Shown here piece after piece: positions 28,571 through 37,964 of a DNA stretch of 64,000 bases (position 1 is its first letter; each line of letters starts with the position of its first letter). Origin of the DNA: Pseudoalteromonas sp. MSK9-3 (GTDB lineage Bacteria > Pseudomonadota > Gammaproteobacteria > Enterobacterales > Alteromonadaceae); the NCBI RefSeq assembly GCF_003590335.1, contig NZ_MIET01000027.1, positions 1 through 64,000 on the forward strand. The letters run 5' to 3'. The notes beneath the pieces are model-generated. The model worked only from the letters and a program-made list of their open reading frames with translations, was not told the DNA's origin and searched no databases. Both the position numbers and the translations under genes were made by a program.

Positions 28571-30919
28571 ATGACAAGAGTAGTACATAAATTCGGTGGC
28601 TCAAGCTTAAGCTCTGCGTCACGCTATCAAGCCGTTGCTCAAATAATACTTGGGCATTGTAAAAGTGGTGATTGTGTCGTGGTTTCAGCGGCGGGTAAAA
28701 CCACTAATACCTTAGTTAAACTTTGGCAAAGTTATCAGCAGCAAGATCAACAAGCTTTTTCAGATGTATTGATTCAGTTGGAAAAGCACCAGAGCGAGCT
28801 AGTTGACGAGTTGTTTTCTGGCGATATGCACCGAGCACTCAAAGAACAGCTAGACACTGAGTTAGTGGCCATTACTCAATTAGCTCAGCAATCAGAATTA
28901 CAAGAAGCACCTTTACTTGCCCATGGTGAATTATGGTCGGCTCGTTTATTAGCGAATTATCTAGCTGAGCTTAAGGTAGCGGCACGTAGCATCGATGCGC
29001 GTCAACTGTTTACGTTGCATGATTCACAGTTGTTGCATCAACAGAATAAAGCTGCATGTTACGCCCAGCTGCAAGATGCGGTGGTCTATGTGGTTACCGG
29101 ATTTATTGCGCAAGATTGCGATAAAAATACCGTCACATTGGGTCGTAATGGCAGTGATTATAGTGCCACGCTACTCGCCAGTTATATTGATGCCAGTTCA
29201 GTCTCAATCTGGACTGATACGCAGGGTGTGTATAGCACTGACCCACGTAAAGTGAGCAATGCGCTGAAATACCCAAAGGTGTGCCGTGCTCAAGCAAACT
29301 TATTAGCAAGGCTGGGTAATCCAGTACTGCACGCCAAGACACTCTCTCCTTTAAAGGGAAGTAACATCAAGCTACAAGTGCGCAGCAGTTATGAGCCTGA
29401 AGCGTCACCAACAGAAATAGTAAAAGAAGGGTATAGCAAAGCAAAACGCTTTATTACCACCTTTGAGAATCTTGATTTAGTGCGCGTAGAAAACTTAGCA
29501 AAAGGCGAAGTACGTACGTTAAGTCAGCTTATTCAACACAGTATTCATCATTTTACTGTTAATGGTGAAGCGTACTTACTGTTGCCTGCAACATTTACGC
29601 ATATTGTTGCACAGCAGCTCGCTGGGCGCATTAATATTGTAGAAAGTAACCTTCAAGGGTGTGCACTGGTTGCGCCTTCATCAGAGCTCTCAGGGCTCAA
29701 GCAGCAAGCAGAGCAATTATTCCATGATCGTGAAGTGGTCGTTCGCTTTGCCCATCAAGATAGTGATTACGCTTTATTCTTGACCGATCAGGCATTAGAC
29801 AGTGATCTTTTAGCTGTATTGCACGATAAGCTTATAAATAAAGGTCGGGAGCTGGCGGTAATTATTGCCGGCATTGGTAATGTCGGGGATGTATTTTTAC
29901 AACAATGCCAGCAGCAAATTACTCGTTTACAATCACAGTTTGATTTAAAGGTTGTTGGTTTACTGCGCTCAAAAGAGATGGTGTTTTCACCGAGCGGTAT
30001 CGAGTTATCGGCATGGCAGACACAATGGAAAAATGAAGCGCAGAGTTACAACAGTAAGTCGCTTGTTGAACACATTTCAGAATTAGATTATGAACATAAA
30101 GTGGTGATTGATATCACTGCAAGTGAATCATTTAGTTTTTTGTATCCGGACTTTGTCGCCAGTGATTGCCACTTGATCAGCGCCAATAAATACGCAGGTA
30201 CTGCCGACAGAGGTTGGTATCAATCATTACGAGAGCAGCAACGTGAGCGTAACTTACATTGGCGTTACAACACCAGTGTTGGTGCCGGTTTGCCTATCAA
30301 CTTTGCATTGGCTGACTTACAAAATAGCGGTGATGTGATCACGTCAATTGAAGGAGTGTTCTCAGGTACTCTCTCTTGGTTATGTAGTAGTTTTACTGCG
30401 GATCAAAAGTTCTCTGACTTGGTGTTAGCTGCACAAGAAATGGGGTATACCGAACCAGATCCCAGAGAAGACTTATCAGGTAGAGATATGCAACGAAAGT
30501 TGCTCATATTAGCGCGTGATTTAGGCTTGGAACTCGATGTTGATGACATTGCATTAGAGCCTTTAATGCCGGTGCATTTAGCGGAAGGTAGTTGGGATGA
30601 TTTTTTAGCGAAACGTGATGAATTAGACACATTTTATGCTGCGAAATACCAACAAGCAGCTGATGAAGGTAAAGCGCTTCGTTACACAGGGCAATTAAGT
30701 ATTAGTGACAGTGGTAGAGTGACTGCAAAAGTCGGAATTGCCTTTGCTGAGGCTGGCTCGGCGATTGCGAATTTAACACCGGGTGATAATATCTTTGTGA
30801 TAAAAAGTGTATGGTATGAGCAAAACCCGTTGGTTATCCAAGGTCCAGGTGCGGGTAAAGAAGTTACTGCAGCAGGTATTCACTCAGATTTGTACTGGTT
30901 AACACAACAGCTTAAGTAG
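28571..30919 (+). CDS. metL: Bifunctional aspartokinase II / homoserine dehydrogenase II (MetL)
   Basis: A fused enzyme that catalyses the first and third steps of the aspartate pathway leading to homoserine. In 782 residues, the aspartokinase domain (about 1-280) starts RVVHKFGGSSLSSASRYQAV and has LGRNGSDYSATLLASYI. A short regulatory linker (about 285-425) precedes the homoserine dehydrogenase domain with VIIAGIGNVGDVFLQQC (NAD(P) loop), LISANKYAG and GYTEPDPREDLSGRDMQRKL. The size and lack of clear intact ACT repeats fit MetL, and the pairing with metB supports it over ThrA. Confidence 0.95.
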   Translation: MTRVVHKFGGSSLSSASRYQAVAQIILGHCKSGDCVVVSAAGKTTNTLVKLWQSYQQQDQQAFSDVLIQLEKHQSELVDELFSGDMHRALKEQLDTELVAITQLAQQSELQEAPLLAHGELWSARLLANYLAELKVAARSIDARQLFTLHDSQLLHQQNKAACYAQLQDAVVYVVTGFIAQDCDKNTVTLGRNGSDYSATLLASYIDASSVSIWTDTQGVYSTDPRKVSNALKYPKVCRAQANLLARLGNPVLHAKTLSPLKGSNIKLQVRSSYEPEASPTEIVKEGYSKAKRFITTFENLDLVRVENLAKGEVRTLSQLIQHSIHHFTVNGEAYLLLPATFTHIVAQQLAGRINIVESNLQGCALVAPSSELSGLKQQAEQLFHDREVVVRFAHQDSDYALFLTDQALDSDLLAVLHDKLINKGRELAVIIAGIGNVGDVFLQQCQQQITRLQSQFDLKVVGLLRSKEMVFSPSGIELSAWQTQWKNEAQSYNSKSLVEHISELDYEHKVVIDITASESFSFLYPDFVASDCHLISANKYAGTADRGWYQSLREQQRERNLHWRYNTSVGAGLPINFALADLQNSGDVITSIEGVFSGTLSWLCSSFTADQKFSDLVLAAQEMGYTEPDPREDLSGRDMQRKLLILARDLGLELDVDDIALEPLMPVHLAEGSWDDFLAKRDELDTFYAAKYQQAADEGKALRYTGQLSISDSGRVTAKVGIAFAEAGSAIANLTPGDNIFVIKSVWYEQNPLVIQGPGAGKEVTAAGIHSDLYWLTQQLK

Positions 30920-30943
30920 TACCTAAAGGGTGTCTGGTTGATT

Positions 30944-30981
30944 CATATAAGGCGGTGCTTTAAAGTTCATCGCCTTATATG
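30944..30981 (+). terminator. Hairpin downstream of metL
   Basis: CATATAAGGCG and CGCCTTATATG are perfect 11-bp inverted arms around a 16-nt loop. No T-run follows, so termination is possible but unproved. The rest of 30982-31249 shows no gene. Confidence 0.55.
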
Positions 30982-31249
30982 AGAAGCTCGTATAAACATA
31001 AATTTGAAATAGATAAAGTTCATGTATCATCATCTACTAGAAGCAGTCGGAGTACATAAACTAGGTCCAAATTAATTTTACAAGTGTAGCTCGGGTCCTG
31101 TTTCTACATCGTGTTATTCTCTCAATCGTGATCTGGCCTAATAGGATAGGTACACAATCCAGTCGTATTTTTTATGCCCTCATGTTCTAAGTTTTTGTAT
31201 TTCTGACTAAAGTCGGGAACTAACCTCAAGGTATTCAACGGTAAATGAG

Positions 31250-32017
31250 CTAACGTAAAGTATTTACTTTGGAACAATGCTGTTCATACTGACTCAGATA
31301 CTCCTCATCTTCCAACAAGGCATATAAACCTTTGTTAAATAGTTCAGCATATTGTTTATGCTGTTTATTGATTAATAAAAAACCTCGTTTTATATAGGCT
31401 GGCTGTTTTTGTGTAGTGAGCATTGCTTTTTGAGACGCTGATAGTGAGTGCTTGTACACTTTTGCGGTGTTTTCATCCATGATCATCACATCGGCACGTT
31501 TGCGTAAAATGAGCGGAAAGTTCTTATTCGTATAGGTTGCTTCAATGGTTTTGATATTGTGGTTTTTAATTGAGGTGAGTAAGCCTTTGGGGTAAGTGAG
31601 CCCTTTATTAAGTAGCAACGTATAGGGTTTTAAGTCTGTATATGTATGGTACTTTAATGGCAAACTTTTCAAATGATAGAAGCGACTGACCTCTTGTGTG
31701 ATAGCGTGTTTGGTATAAATGTAGTCCTCACTACGTTGTTCACTAAAATACCAGTATGCACTGCCGATAAATTCTGATTTCATACCATCTTGATAAGCAC
31801 GCTCCCAAGGCATAAATACAAAACGTGTCTCAATGCTATATAACGCGAAGACATCTTTTATCAAAGAAGCAACGCAGCCTTGATGTTCTTTTGATTGATC
31901 AATATAAGGTGGCCACTGGCCTGTGGTAATATGGACTCGTTTGGCAAGGGGCTCACTCTGCACATTGATACTTAACAGTAAAATCAGACTAAATATAAAT
32001 TTCATAGAGTGGCTCAT
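31250..32017 (-). CDS. Periplasmic solute-binding protein, family 3 (polar amino acid type)
   Basis: A 255-residue exported protein. After a signal peptide (MKFIFSLILLLSINVQS, possibly with the real start at the second Met, 32005) comes HITTGQWPPYIDQSKEHQGCVASLIKDVF, which is the usual SBP_bac_3 opening. It is followed by PWERAYQDG, IGSAYWYFSEQRSEDYIYT and the second lobe with RADVMIMDENTAKVY. Such short, transporter-less members are common in Pseudoalteromonas/Shewanella-type genomes and probably bind small molecules or amino acids for sensing. No permease lies nearby. The ligand is unknown. Confidence 0.75.
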   Translation of the reverse strand: MSHSMKFIFSLILLLSINVQSEPLAKRVHITTGQWPPYIDQSKEHQGCVASLIKDVFALYSIETRFVFMPWERAYQDGMKSEFIGSAYWYFSEQRSEDYIYTKHAITQEVSRFYHLKSLPLKYHTYTDLKPYTLLLNKGLTYPKGLLTSIKNHNIKTIEATYTNKNFPLILRKRADVMIMDENTAKVYKHSLSASQKAMLTTQKQPAYIKRGFLLINKQHKQYAELFNKGLYALLEDEEYLSQYEQHCSKVNTLR

Positions 32018-32078
32018 CGACGCTTTATTCTAAATATAGATAATCATCATAGATTTCGAAATAGGATCACGTATAACA

Positions 32079-32774
32079 ATGGAAACATTTTCGGATATTT
32101 ACGCAAGAGCTTCAGCACGTAAAGGCTCAGAAAAGATATTAATGTCATTAATTAGTAACCCGTTAGCGGCCGCTGAGTTAAGCACCATCTCGGACGATGT
32201 ATGGTTAGAAGAGTTTACACGAAAGGTTTTTCAAAGTGGCTTCTACTGGTCTGTTATCAATGCAAAATGGCCGGGTTTTCGAGAGGTGTTTTGGGATTTT
32301 AATATTGCTAAACTATTGATGATGTCGCCAGAAATATTAGAACAAAAAGCGGCGGATGAACGTATTGTACGTAATTATAAGAAAGTACAGACCATCCCTG
32401 AGAATTGCTACATGATTTATGATGTGCAGCAGGCCACAGGCTCATTTTCCGAGTTTGTCGCGCAGTGGCCTTCAGATAATATTATTGGCTTATGGGCATA
32501 TTTGAAAAAAAATGGTGCAAGATTGGGTGGAAATACAGGGCCCTTTGCGTTGAGGGCTATAGGAAAAGACACTTTTTTGTTGAGTCGGGACGTAGAGGCA
32601 TATTTACGCGCTCATGAGATCATCGAAGGGGGGTTGCAAAGTAAAAAGTCATTACAAGCTGCACAGGATTTCTTTAACGAACTAGTTAAGCAAAGTAACT
32701 GGTCATTACACGCGTTAAGCCAGTTGGTGGCTTATAGTGTTGGCGATAATCAGCTTCCAGAGACAGGAGAATAA
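32079..32774 (+). CDS. DNA-3-methyladenine glycosylase I family protein (Tag-like)
   Basis: A 231-residue protein related to Tag, which removes 3-methyladenine from alkylated DNA. Seen are FTRKVFQSGFYWSVINAKWP (the helix that normally forms the base pocket), FREVFWDFNIAKLLMMSPE and the glycosylase-type LGGNTGPFALRAIGKDTFLL. It is longer than E. coli Tag (187) and lacks obvious N-terminal zinc Cys. It is better described as a COG2818-type Tag homologue than as Tag itself. It is 2 bp from selO, so the two probably form an operon. The substrate is inferred. Confidence 0.72.
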   Translation: METFSDIYARASARKGSEKILMSLISNPLAAAELSTISDDVWLEEFTRKVFQSGFYWSVINAKWPGFREVFWDFNIAKLLMMSPEILEQKAADERIVRNYKKVQTIPENCYMIYDVQQATGSFSEFVAQWPSDNIIGLWAYLKKNGARLGGNTGPFALRAIGKDTFLLSRDVEAYLRAHEIIEGGLQSKKSLQAAQDFFNELVKQSNWSLHALSQLVAYSVGDNQLPETGE

Positions 32775-32776
32775 TC

Positions 32777-34213
32777 ATGACATTCTTAAATAGGTATGAT
32801 GACATTAGCCAAGAATTTGCACCAGTCAGTAAACCCCGTCAGAGTTCGACCCCCTCTCTGTTGTTGTGGAATGAAGATTTAGCAAAGAAGCTTGCCATGC
32901 CAGTAAGTCAAAATGATGCGGCGGAATTACTCAGTGGTAATAAACTCCCACTTGGTGTATCACCTGTTGCCTTGGCTTATTCAGGCCATCAATTCGGACA
33001 CTTTAATCCTACTTTAGGAGACGGACGAGCACATTTACTGGGGGCGTTTAGCGATCCTCAAGGTCAGCTGGTAGATATTCAGTTAAAAGGCTCTGGCAGA
33101 ACACCTTTTTCTCGAGGGGGAGATGGGCTATGTGCACTGGGCCCTGCGGTAAGAGAGTTTGTAATGAGCCAAGCCATTTCTGCTCTAGGTGTACCAACAA
33201 CACATTGCTTGGCGGTTGTGACCACTGGCGACTTTGTGTTTAGAGAGCAAGCCGTTGCTGGCGCTGTGGTTAGTCGAGTGGCTAACAGCCATATTCGAGT
33301 TGGGTCATTTCAGTACTTGGCATTAAAAGATGATAAGCAAGGCATGCAAAACTTAATGGAGCATGCCATTACGTCCCATTATCCCGATATTACAGAAACG
33401 GGGGATGCACGTGTTGTGGCGTTTTTGACTGCAGTATGCGAAAAGCAGATTGAGTTAGTGATTCATTGGTTAAGAGTTGGCTTTATTCATGGCGTGATGA
33501 ATACCGACAATACGTTAGTGAGTGGAGACACTATTGATTATGGCCCGTGTGCAATGTTAGAGGCTTTTGACTTTAACCAAGTGTATAGCTCAATAGATAG
33601 ACAGGGGCGCTATGCGTTTGGTAATCAACCAAATATCGCAAATTGGAATTGTGCACGTTTAGCTGAGTCATTATTGACGATTATGACGTCAGAAGAGGAA
33701 GCTGCATTAAATATGTTAACGACTGCCATTGGTATGTTTTCGGACAAGTTTAATCAGGCTTACCAAGCAATGTGGGCAAGCAAACTCGGTATTTTAGAAT
33801 GGGGCGAGTCAGATGGAGAGTTGCTCTCTGAGCTACTACAACTGATGCACAAACACGAACTAGACTATACAAATACATTTGCAGGGTTGACATGTGTGGC
33901 TCTTAACTCGCTAACGGAGCAATTCCCACTTACGAATGAATTGGATAAATGGGTAGAGAAGTGGTTATCTCGACTAGCTCCATACGGTTTAAAGGAATCG
34001 GCTAAATTAATGGTGGTTTCAAATCCGGCGATCATACCGAGAAATCATATGGTGGAAGAAGTCATTTCGAGTTTTTATACATATGGTAATAATGAGGGTT
34101 TGCAAGACTGGATTGCAGCGATCAACAGTCCATATGAGTACGCAGTCTATAAAGAGTACTGGCTTGCGAAACAGAATATAGGGCCAGATTATAAAACTTT
34201 CTGTGGTACATAA
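32777..34213 (+). CDS. selO: Protein adenylyltransferase SelO (YdiU/UPF0061)
   Basis: A pseudokinase-fold enzyme that transfers AMP from ATP to Ser, Thr or Tyr of protein targets and is linked to redox stress responses. The 478 residues carry the family signatures YSGHQFGHFNPTLGDGRA, LKGSGRTPFSRGGDG, REFVMSQAISALGVPTT, HGVMNTDNT and DYGPCAMLEAFD. The usual C-terminal Cys is present as CGT at the end. In some bacteria and eukaryotes this position is selenocysteine or cysteine. It is an operon with the Tag-like gene (2-bp spacing). Confidence 0.93.
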   Translation: MTFLNRYDDISQEFAPVSKPRQSSTPSLLLWNEDLAKKLAMPVSQNDAAELLSGNKLPLGVSPVALAYSGHQFGHFNPTLGDGRAHLLGAFSDPQGQLVDIQLKGSGRTPFSRGGDGLCALGPAVREFVMSQAISALGVPTTHCLAVVTTGDFVFREQAVAGAVVSRVANSHIRVGSFQYLALKDDKQGMQNLMEHAITSHYPDITETGDARVVAFLTAVCEKQIELVIHWLRVGFIHGVMNTDNTLVSGDTIDYGPCAMLEAFDFNQVYSSIDRQGRYAFGNQPNIANWNCARLAESLLTIMTSEEEAALNMLTTAIGMFSDKFNQAYQAMWASKLGILEWGESDGELLSELLQLMHKHELDYTNTFAGLTCVALNSLTEQFPLTNELDKWVEKWLSRLAPYGLKESAKLMVVSNPAIIPRNHMVEEVISSFYTYGNNEGLQDWIAAINSPYEYAVYKEYWLAKQNIGPDYKTFCGT

Positions 34214-34215
34214 CA

Positions 34216-34266
34216 CAACATGTATTGAGACACGTGGAAATAACTAATGCGTCTCAATACATGTTG
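34216..34266. terminator. Bidirectional terminator-like hairpin between selO and the cluster
   Basis: The 16-bp perfect arms CAACATGTATTGAGAC and GTCTCAATACATGTTG enclose a 19-nt loop. It sits between convergent selO and the SMP-30-like gene and marks the left end of the accessory cluster. No long T-run is seen. Confidence 0.65.
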
Positions 34267-34276
34267 GCACTTTCAT

Positions 34277-35257
34277 TTATAGAATATCTTTAAGGTTTAC
34301 CTCCCGAACAAAAAACTTATCTGGGATCGGCAGTATGCTGTCGTTGACAAGTAAGTGTCGTATGCGACTTTCAGTGACATATGCGGTGTCGTTAATAACG
34401 GTTAGGTTGAGAGGAGACTCGATGTTATCAGCGAGCGTGATCACTTCATATGGTTGTTCCCCATTTAAGTCTATAAGGTTCAGCTTACCATTCCCAGTTG
34501 ATGGAGAGCCTTCTAATATCAATAATTTCCCATTTGGAAGTACATGTAATCCATCCGGGTTATCTAGCGTTCTACTCAGTTCTATTTTGTCGACGGAATT
34601 ACCGTCAGAACTTACTTCTAAAAGGTGTCCTGCACTATACAAGCCTACAATTAAGTTTCCACTATTTGTGAGAGAGATACCAGCCGGCCCTAACTGGCCG
34701 GGTGAAAAGAGAGGGCTTTGTGCAAAGGCTAGTAGAGCAGATTTTGGTGACTCAATATGATGAATCGTATCTTCTAAGCTATCAGTTATATAAACACCGC
34801 CTTCACCATCAAGAGCGATGTCATTGCAAAACCCTTTGTTTGGCATTATCCATGTTCTTATTACACTTTTGGTTTCAACATCAATGGCTGCGACACGGTT
34901 TGACCTACGTACTACTGTACCTGTTTTATCTTTTTTTCCTAAATAGTCAGGCGATGCAATCCAGAGGATGTTTGTTTCCGAGTCATACCTTAAACTTGTA
35001 CCTGCAAATACCTCTTCATTTCCTGAGAAGAAGGTCTCGACTTCCCTCTGACCTGAAATTTTTAGAATATCACCACTGACAACAGAGCCGACAAATATGT
35101 CGTTATCTTCATTGTGTGTTATACCATTGGGGTATTTAAAGTGACTGGGCAAATCAAATCGCTGTGTATCTGGTTGACTGAGGGTTGCCCATGAAGTGAA
35201 TACTAGACCAGCTAATATTAAAGTTTGATTTAGCACGCGTAATGAATTTTGCATCAT
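34277..35257 (-). CDS. Periplasmic SMP-30/gluconolactonase-like beta-propeller protein
   Basis: 326 residues with a signal peptide (to about residue 27) and then a six-bladed propeller pattern. Calcium- or zinc-site-like motifs are FCNDIALDGEGGVYITDS (Asn/Asp site) and NPDGLHVLPNGKLLILEG (Asp site). The usual first Glu ligand is replaced in YPNGITHNED. The family includes lactonases and strictosidine-synthase-like proteins, so lactone hydrolysis is possible but unproved. It is the last gene of the ten-gene minus-strand unit and its start overlaps the SDR stop (TAATG), implying translational coupling. Confidence 0.7.
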   Translation of the reverse strand: MMQNSLRVLNQTLILAGLVFTSWATLSQPDTQRFDLPSHFKYPNGITHNEDNDIFVGSVVSGDILKISGQREVETFFSGNEEVFAGTSLRYDSETNILWIASPDYLGKKDKTGTVVRRSNRVAAIDVETKSVIRTWIMPNKGFCNDIALDGEGGVYITDSLEDTIHHIESPKSALLAFAQSPLFSPGQLGPAGISLTNSGNLIVGLYSAGHLLEVSSDGNSVDKIELSRTLDNPDGLHVLPNGKLLILEGSPSTGNGKLNLIDLNGEQPYEVITLADNIESPLNLTVINDTAYVTESRIRHLLVNDSILPIPDKFFVREVNLKDIL

Positions 35258-36024
35258 TAACCCCTTTGTCCAGGAATAGAATAACCACCATCAATAAACA
35301 TTGATTGTCCTGTGATATTACTCGCCCTATCACTGATCAAATATGCGGCTAAGTCTGCAACCTCTTCTGGGGAGGCCATTTTCCCTAATGGATGAGATTG
35401 TGAAAATATATCAAGGGTCTCTTGATTATGTTTAAAAGCTTCTCGCGTCATTTCTGTGTCTACGCCACCAGGGTTGATATTATTCACACGAATGCCATAT
35501 TGAGCTAACTCTAAAGAAGCGGGCCTGATTAAACCATCTATTCCAGCTTTACTTGCAGAGTATACTGTGGAGCCAGAAAACCCGCCAGCGGAAAGCCAAG
35601 AGGATGTATTGACGATAGCGCCGCCACTTTTTTGCATAGCAAGTGCCTGTTCTCGAATGGAAAGCCAAATAGACTTCAGATTGGTATCAATGGTGTCATC
35701 CCAATCAGCTTCGGTTTGTTCTAGCATCGGAACAAAATTTCCTATTGTGCCGGCATTGTTGAAAGCAAAATCTAGCCTGCCATAGATATTTTTTGCTTCT
35801 TTAACCATACGTTTTATCTCCTTACTTTTTGATATATCGGCAACAATATAATTGGCCTCTCCCCCCATGTGTGAAATTTCAGATACGAGAGATTGCAATA
35901 GTTCGACTCGGCGGCCAATGACGATCACTTTTGCACCTTCTTGTGAGAAAAGCTTGGCTGCTGCTCTACCAATTCCTGAAGTTGCACCTACGATCATGCC
36001 ACATTTATTTTGCAGTAAACTCAT
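35257..36024 (-). CDS. Short-chain dehydrogenase/reductase
   Basis: A 255-residue classical SDR with Rossmann-fold VGATSGIGRAAAKLF (cofactor loop), NNAG at FAFNNAGTIG, active-site Ser in NTSSW and catalytic YSASK in TVYSASKAGIDGL. It ends with the typical GQSMFIDGGYS. The Arg in VIGRRVEL after beta-strand 2 suggests a preference for NADP(H). It lies between the HAD phosphatase and the SMP-30 gene in the cluster. A ketoreductase step in the biosynthesis, for example reducing a butenolide or ketone, is inferred from context. Ribosome binding site AAGGAGAT. Confidence 0.9.
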   Translation of the reverse strand: MSLLQNKCGMIVGATSGIGRAAAKLFSQEGAKVIVIGRRVELLQSLVSEISHMGGEANYIVADISKSKEIKRMVKEAKNIYGRLDFAFNNAGTIGNFVPMLEQTEADWDDTIDTNLKSIWLSIREQALAMQKSGGAIVNTSSWLSAGGFSGSTVYSASKAGIDGLIRPASLELAQYGIRVNNINPGGVDTEMTREAFKHNQETLDIFSQSHPLGKMASPEEVADLAAYLISDRASNITGQSMFIDGGYSIPGQRG

Positions 36025-36066
36025 CTTTTTATATCTCCTTACTGTGAGTTATAGTTTGTATTGTGT

Positions 36067-36744
36067 TTAATTTTTAGCTTGAAGTATTTTCCATTGATGT
36101 TTTTTGGCTTCTGCCTCTAAGTGTTCATTTCCTATAATAATTGTGGCACTACCCACTGCATGTAGCATGGGAGCGTCACTGATATCATCACCATAGGCGT
36201 AACACTGTTCAGCTGAAACCTTATGCGATTTAAGGAATGCTTGAACTGCGAGGGCTTTTCCATCACCAATAGTTTGAGGTGGTTTGATTTCTCCGGTAAT
36301 AACCCCATTTTCTTGAACAATTTGGGTAGCTAAACAGGCGTCAGCACCTAGTTTTTTTATAATTGGTTCTAACAATTCTGGAAATGAGCCTGACACAAAT
36401 ACGATGCCGACACCTGATTTTTTGTGTTCATTAAGTTGCTGAACAGTGCTCTCTAAGAGTAAAGAGTCTAACGTATTAATTAGGTCAGCTGACCATAGTT
36501 GAGCGCATTGATAAAAGTGTGTCGCCGGAACACCTTTAAAAAGTTGATAATATGCTTTATTCGTCAGGTTACGGTTGCTATTGTTTTTAGCTAGCTCTAA
36601 AAAGTGTGCTTTTTCTGACTTTTTGATCTGGTGTTGTATATCGCTGTATTTCTCATAGAACTCCAAGAATGAAAACATACTCTTTATGTTAATAAGTGTA
36701 TTGTCTACGTCGAAGAATGCATAGCTTTGATATTTATTTGTCAT
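36067..36744 (-). CDS. HAD-superfamily (IB) phosphatase
   Basis: A 225-residue SerB-like hydrolase. All four HAD motifs are present: I DVDNT with nucleophile Asp in AFFDVDNTLINI, II FVSGS in VGIVFVSGSFPEL, III the Lys in GDGKALA, and IV YGDDISDAPML. These predict Mg-dependent phosphomonoesterase activity. It sits between the outer-membrane barrel and the SDR. In methylenomycin-furan clusters, MmfP is a HAD phosphatase that removes the phosphate left by the DHAP-derived half of the product of the AfsA homologue. A parallel role here is inference. Confidence 0.85.
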   Translation of the reverse strand: MTNKYQSYAFFDVDNTLINIKSMFSFLEFYEKYSDIQHQIKKSEKAHFLELAKNNSNRNLTNKAYYQLFKGVPATHFYQCAQLWSADLINTLDSLLLESTVQQLNEHKKSGVGIVFVSGSFPELLEPIIKKLGADACLATQIVQENGVITGEIKPPQTIGDGKALAVQAFLKSHKVSAEQCYAYGDDISDAPMLHAVGSATIIIGNEHLEAEAKKHQWKILQAKN

Positions 36745-36758
36745 TTAGAGAACCTTTT

Positions 36759-37964
36759 TTAAAAGTAATATGCTAGTAAGAACTGAGCATAACTTTCTGA
36801 ATTTAAATAGAGTAACTTGTCACTTGTACCACTGTGTTTAGCTGCCTTATTAGCGCCACCATAGCTTCGAGCTTCGAAAGTGATTTTTAGGTTGTTACCG
36901 ATACGTGTGCTTGCTTCCAATGACAGAGTATTTTCTCCCGTTATTTGATCCCACGTAAGTCCAATTAATGCCTCAGTTGACTGAGGGTCATTACCTACAA
37001 AGCGCCAACCAGAAAACCAATCATGTTCAAATGACGATGGTCCTGCGGTACCTCTATCATCAAAAGAATACTCGATGAGCCAGCCAACATCTATCTGACT
37101 ATCAAATAACCCAACATGTGTATATTCAAACCCGAAAGTACTCGCGGTATACCGATTATTTTCTTGTACTGCACTGATGAGCTCTAATTTCCATAACCAG
37201 TTTTTGTTAACATATTGAGAAACAAACCCTGTTTGTTCTAATAGAAAGTAGTGGGGTACAAATTCTGTTGTGTTATCGGACGTATATTTTTTTAGAGTCG
37301 GGGTGCGATTCGTCCCTGAAAAATGAGAAAACGCAAAATCCCAGTTACTGATTGTATGACTATAGCGAATAGCCAAATCAATGTTGTCTTTTTTGTTGCT
37401 TGTTTCAAAATAGGCCGCATCATTTATGATGGGGTATTCGGTTCTAAATCGGCCTTCAGTACCAGGAAAGCGCCTTTCCCTAAATCCAAGCAGTGCATAT
37501 AAGTCGATGCTTCCCCAGTCATAAATGTGTGTCCATTGTATTAATGGTTGGCCAAGCTTATCTTCTCCATCCGGGTTTTCTACTAAATCCGTTTGGTTAA
37601 TAACATCGACCAAATGTTGAGACTCAGTAACTCCCCAAAAAACCCTACTGATCCCAATACGGATATCAGAATTGTCTATAATATGGAGCCAGGAAAGCTC
37701 CCTGATATCGATATGACTTCGTTGTGAATCTTCAGAGTCTACTCGAGAAAATAATCGTCCAGTATATATATCTGTGCCTTGCTGACTTTCGTACCTAAAT
37801 TCAGGTTCAAAATGAGCAGATATTGTGGTGTCTGTTGTGTTGAAGGCACTCTTCTTCTCGAAATGACGAAGTTCAGTACCAACTTCTAGTTTCCAATTAA
37901 AATTTTCAGCTAAGCTAGGTAAACTATTCAAAAGCAGAGCAATAGCCGTAATTTTTTTAAACAT
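36759..37964 (-). CDS. Predicted outer-membrane beta-barrel protein of the cluster
   Basis: 401 residues with a signal peptide (cleavage near SLAEN), then alternating aromatic and polar beta-strand patterns across the full length. The final strand ends in FLLAYYF, a C-terminal Phe typical of barrels inserted by the BAM complex. No plug or TonB box is seen. Conserved-looking segments are RVFWGVTESQHLVDVINQTD and YDWGSIDLYALLGFRERRFPG. It resembles the uncharacterised barrels that travel with RND/LolA-like pairs. The ATG overlaps the monooxygenase stop by 8 bp, so it is co-translated. Confidence 0.75.
   Translation of the reverse strand: MFKKITAIALLLNSLPSLAENFNWKLEVGTELRHFEKKSAFNTTDTTISAHFEPEFRYESQQGTDIYTGRLFSRVDSEDSQRSHIDIRELSWLHIIDNSDIRIGISRVFWGVTESQHLVDVINQTDLVENPDGEDKLGQPLIQWTHIYDWGSIDLYALLGFRERRFPGTEGRFRTEYPIINDAAYFETSNKKDNIDLAIRYSHTISNWDFAFSHFSGTNRTPTLKKYTSDNTTEFVPHYFLLEQTGFVSQYVNKNWLWKLELISAVQENNRYTASTFGFEYTHVGLFDSQIDVGWLIEYSFDDRGTAGPSSFEHDWFSGWRFVGNDPQSTEALIGLTWDQITGENTLSLEASTRIGNNLKITFEARSYGGANKAAKHSGTSDKLLYLNSESYAQFLLAYYF

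Noticed and set aside
34702..35079. Plus-strand frame inside the SMP-30-like gene
   Set aside because: It is low-complexity hydrophobic shadow sequence of a well-supported minus-strand gene.
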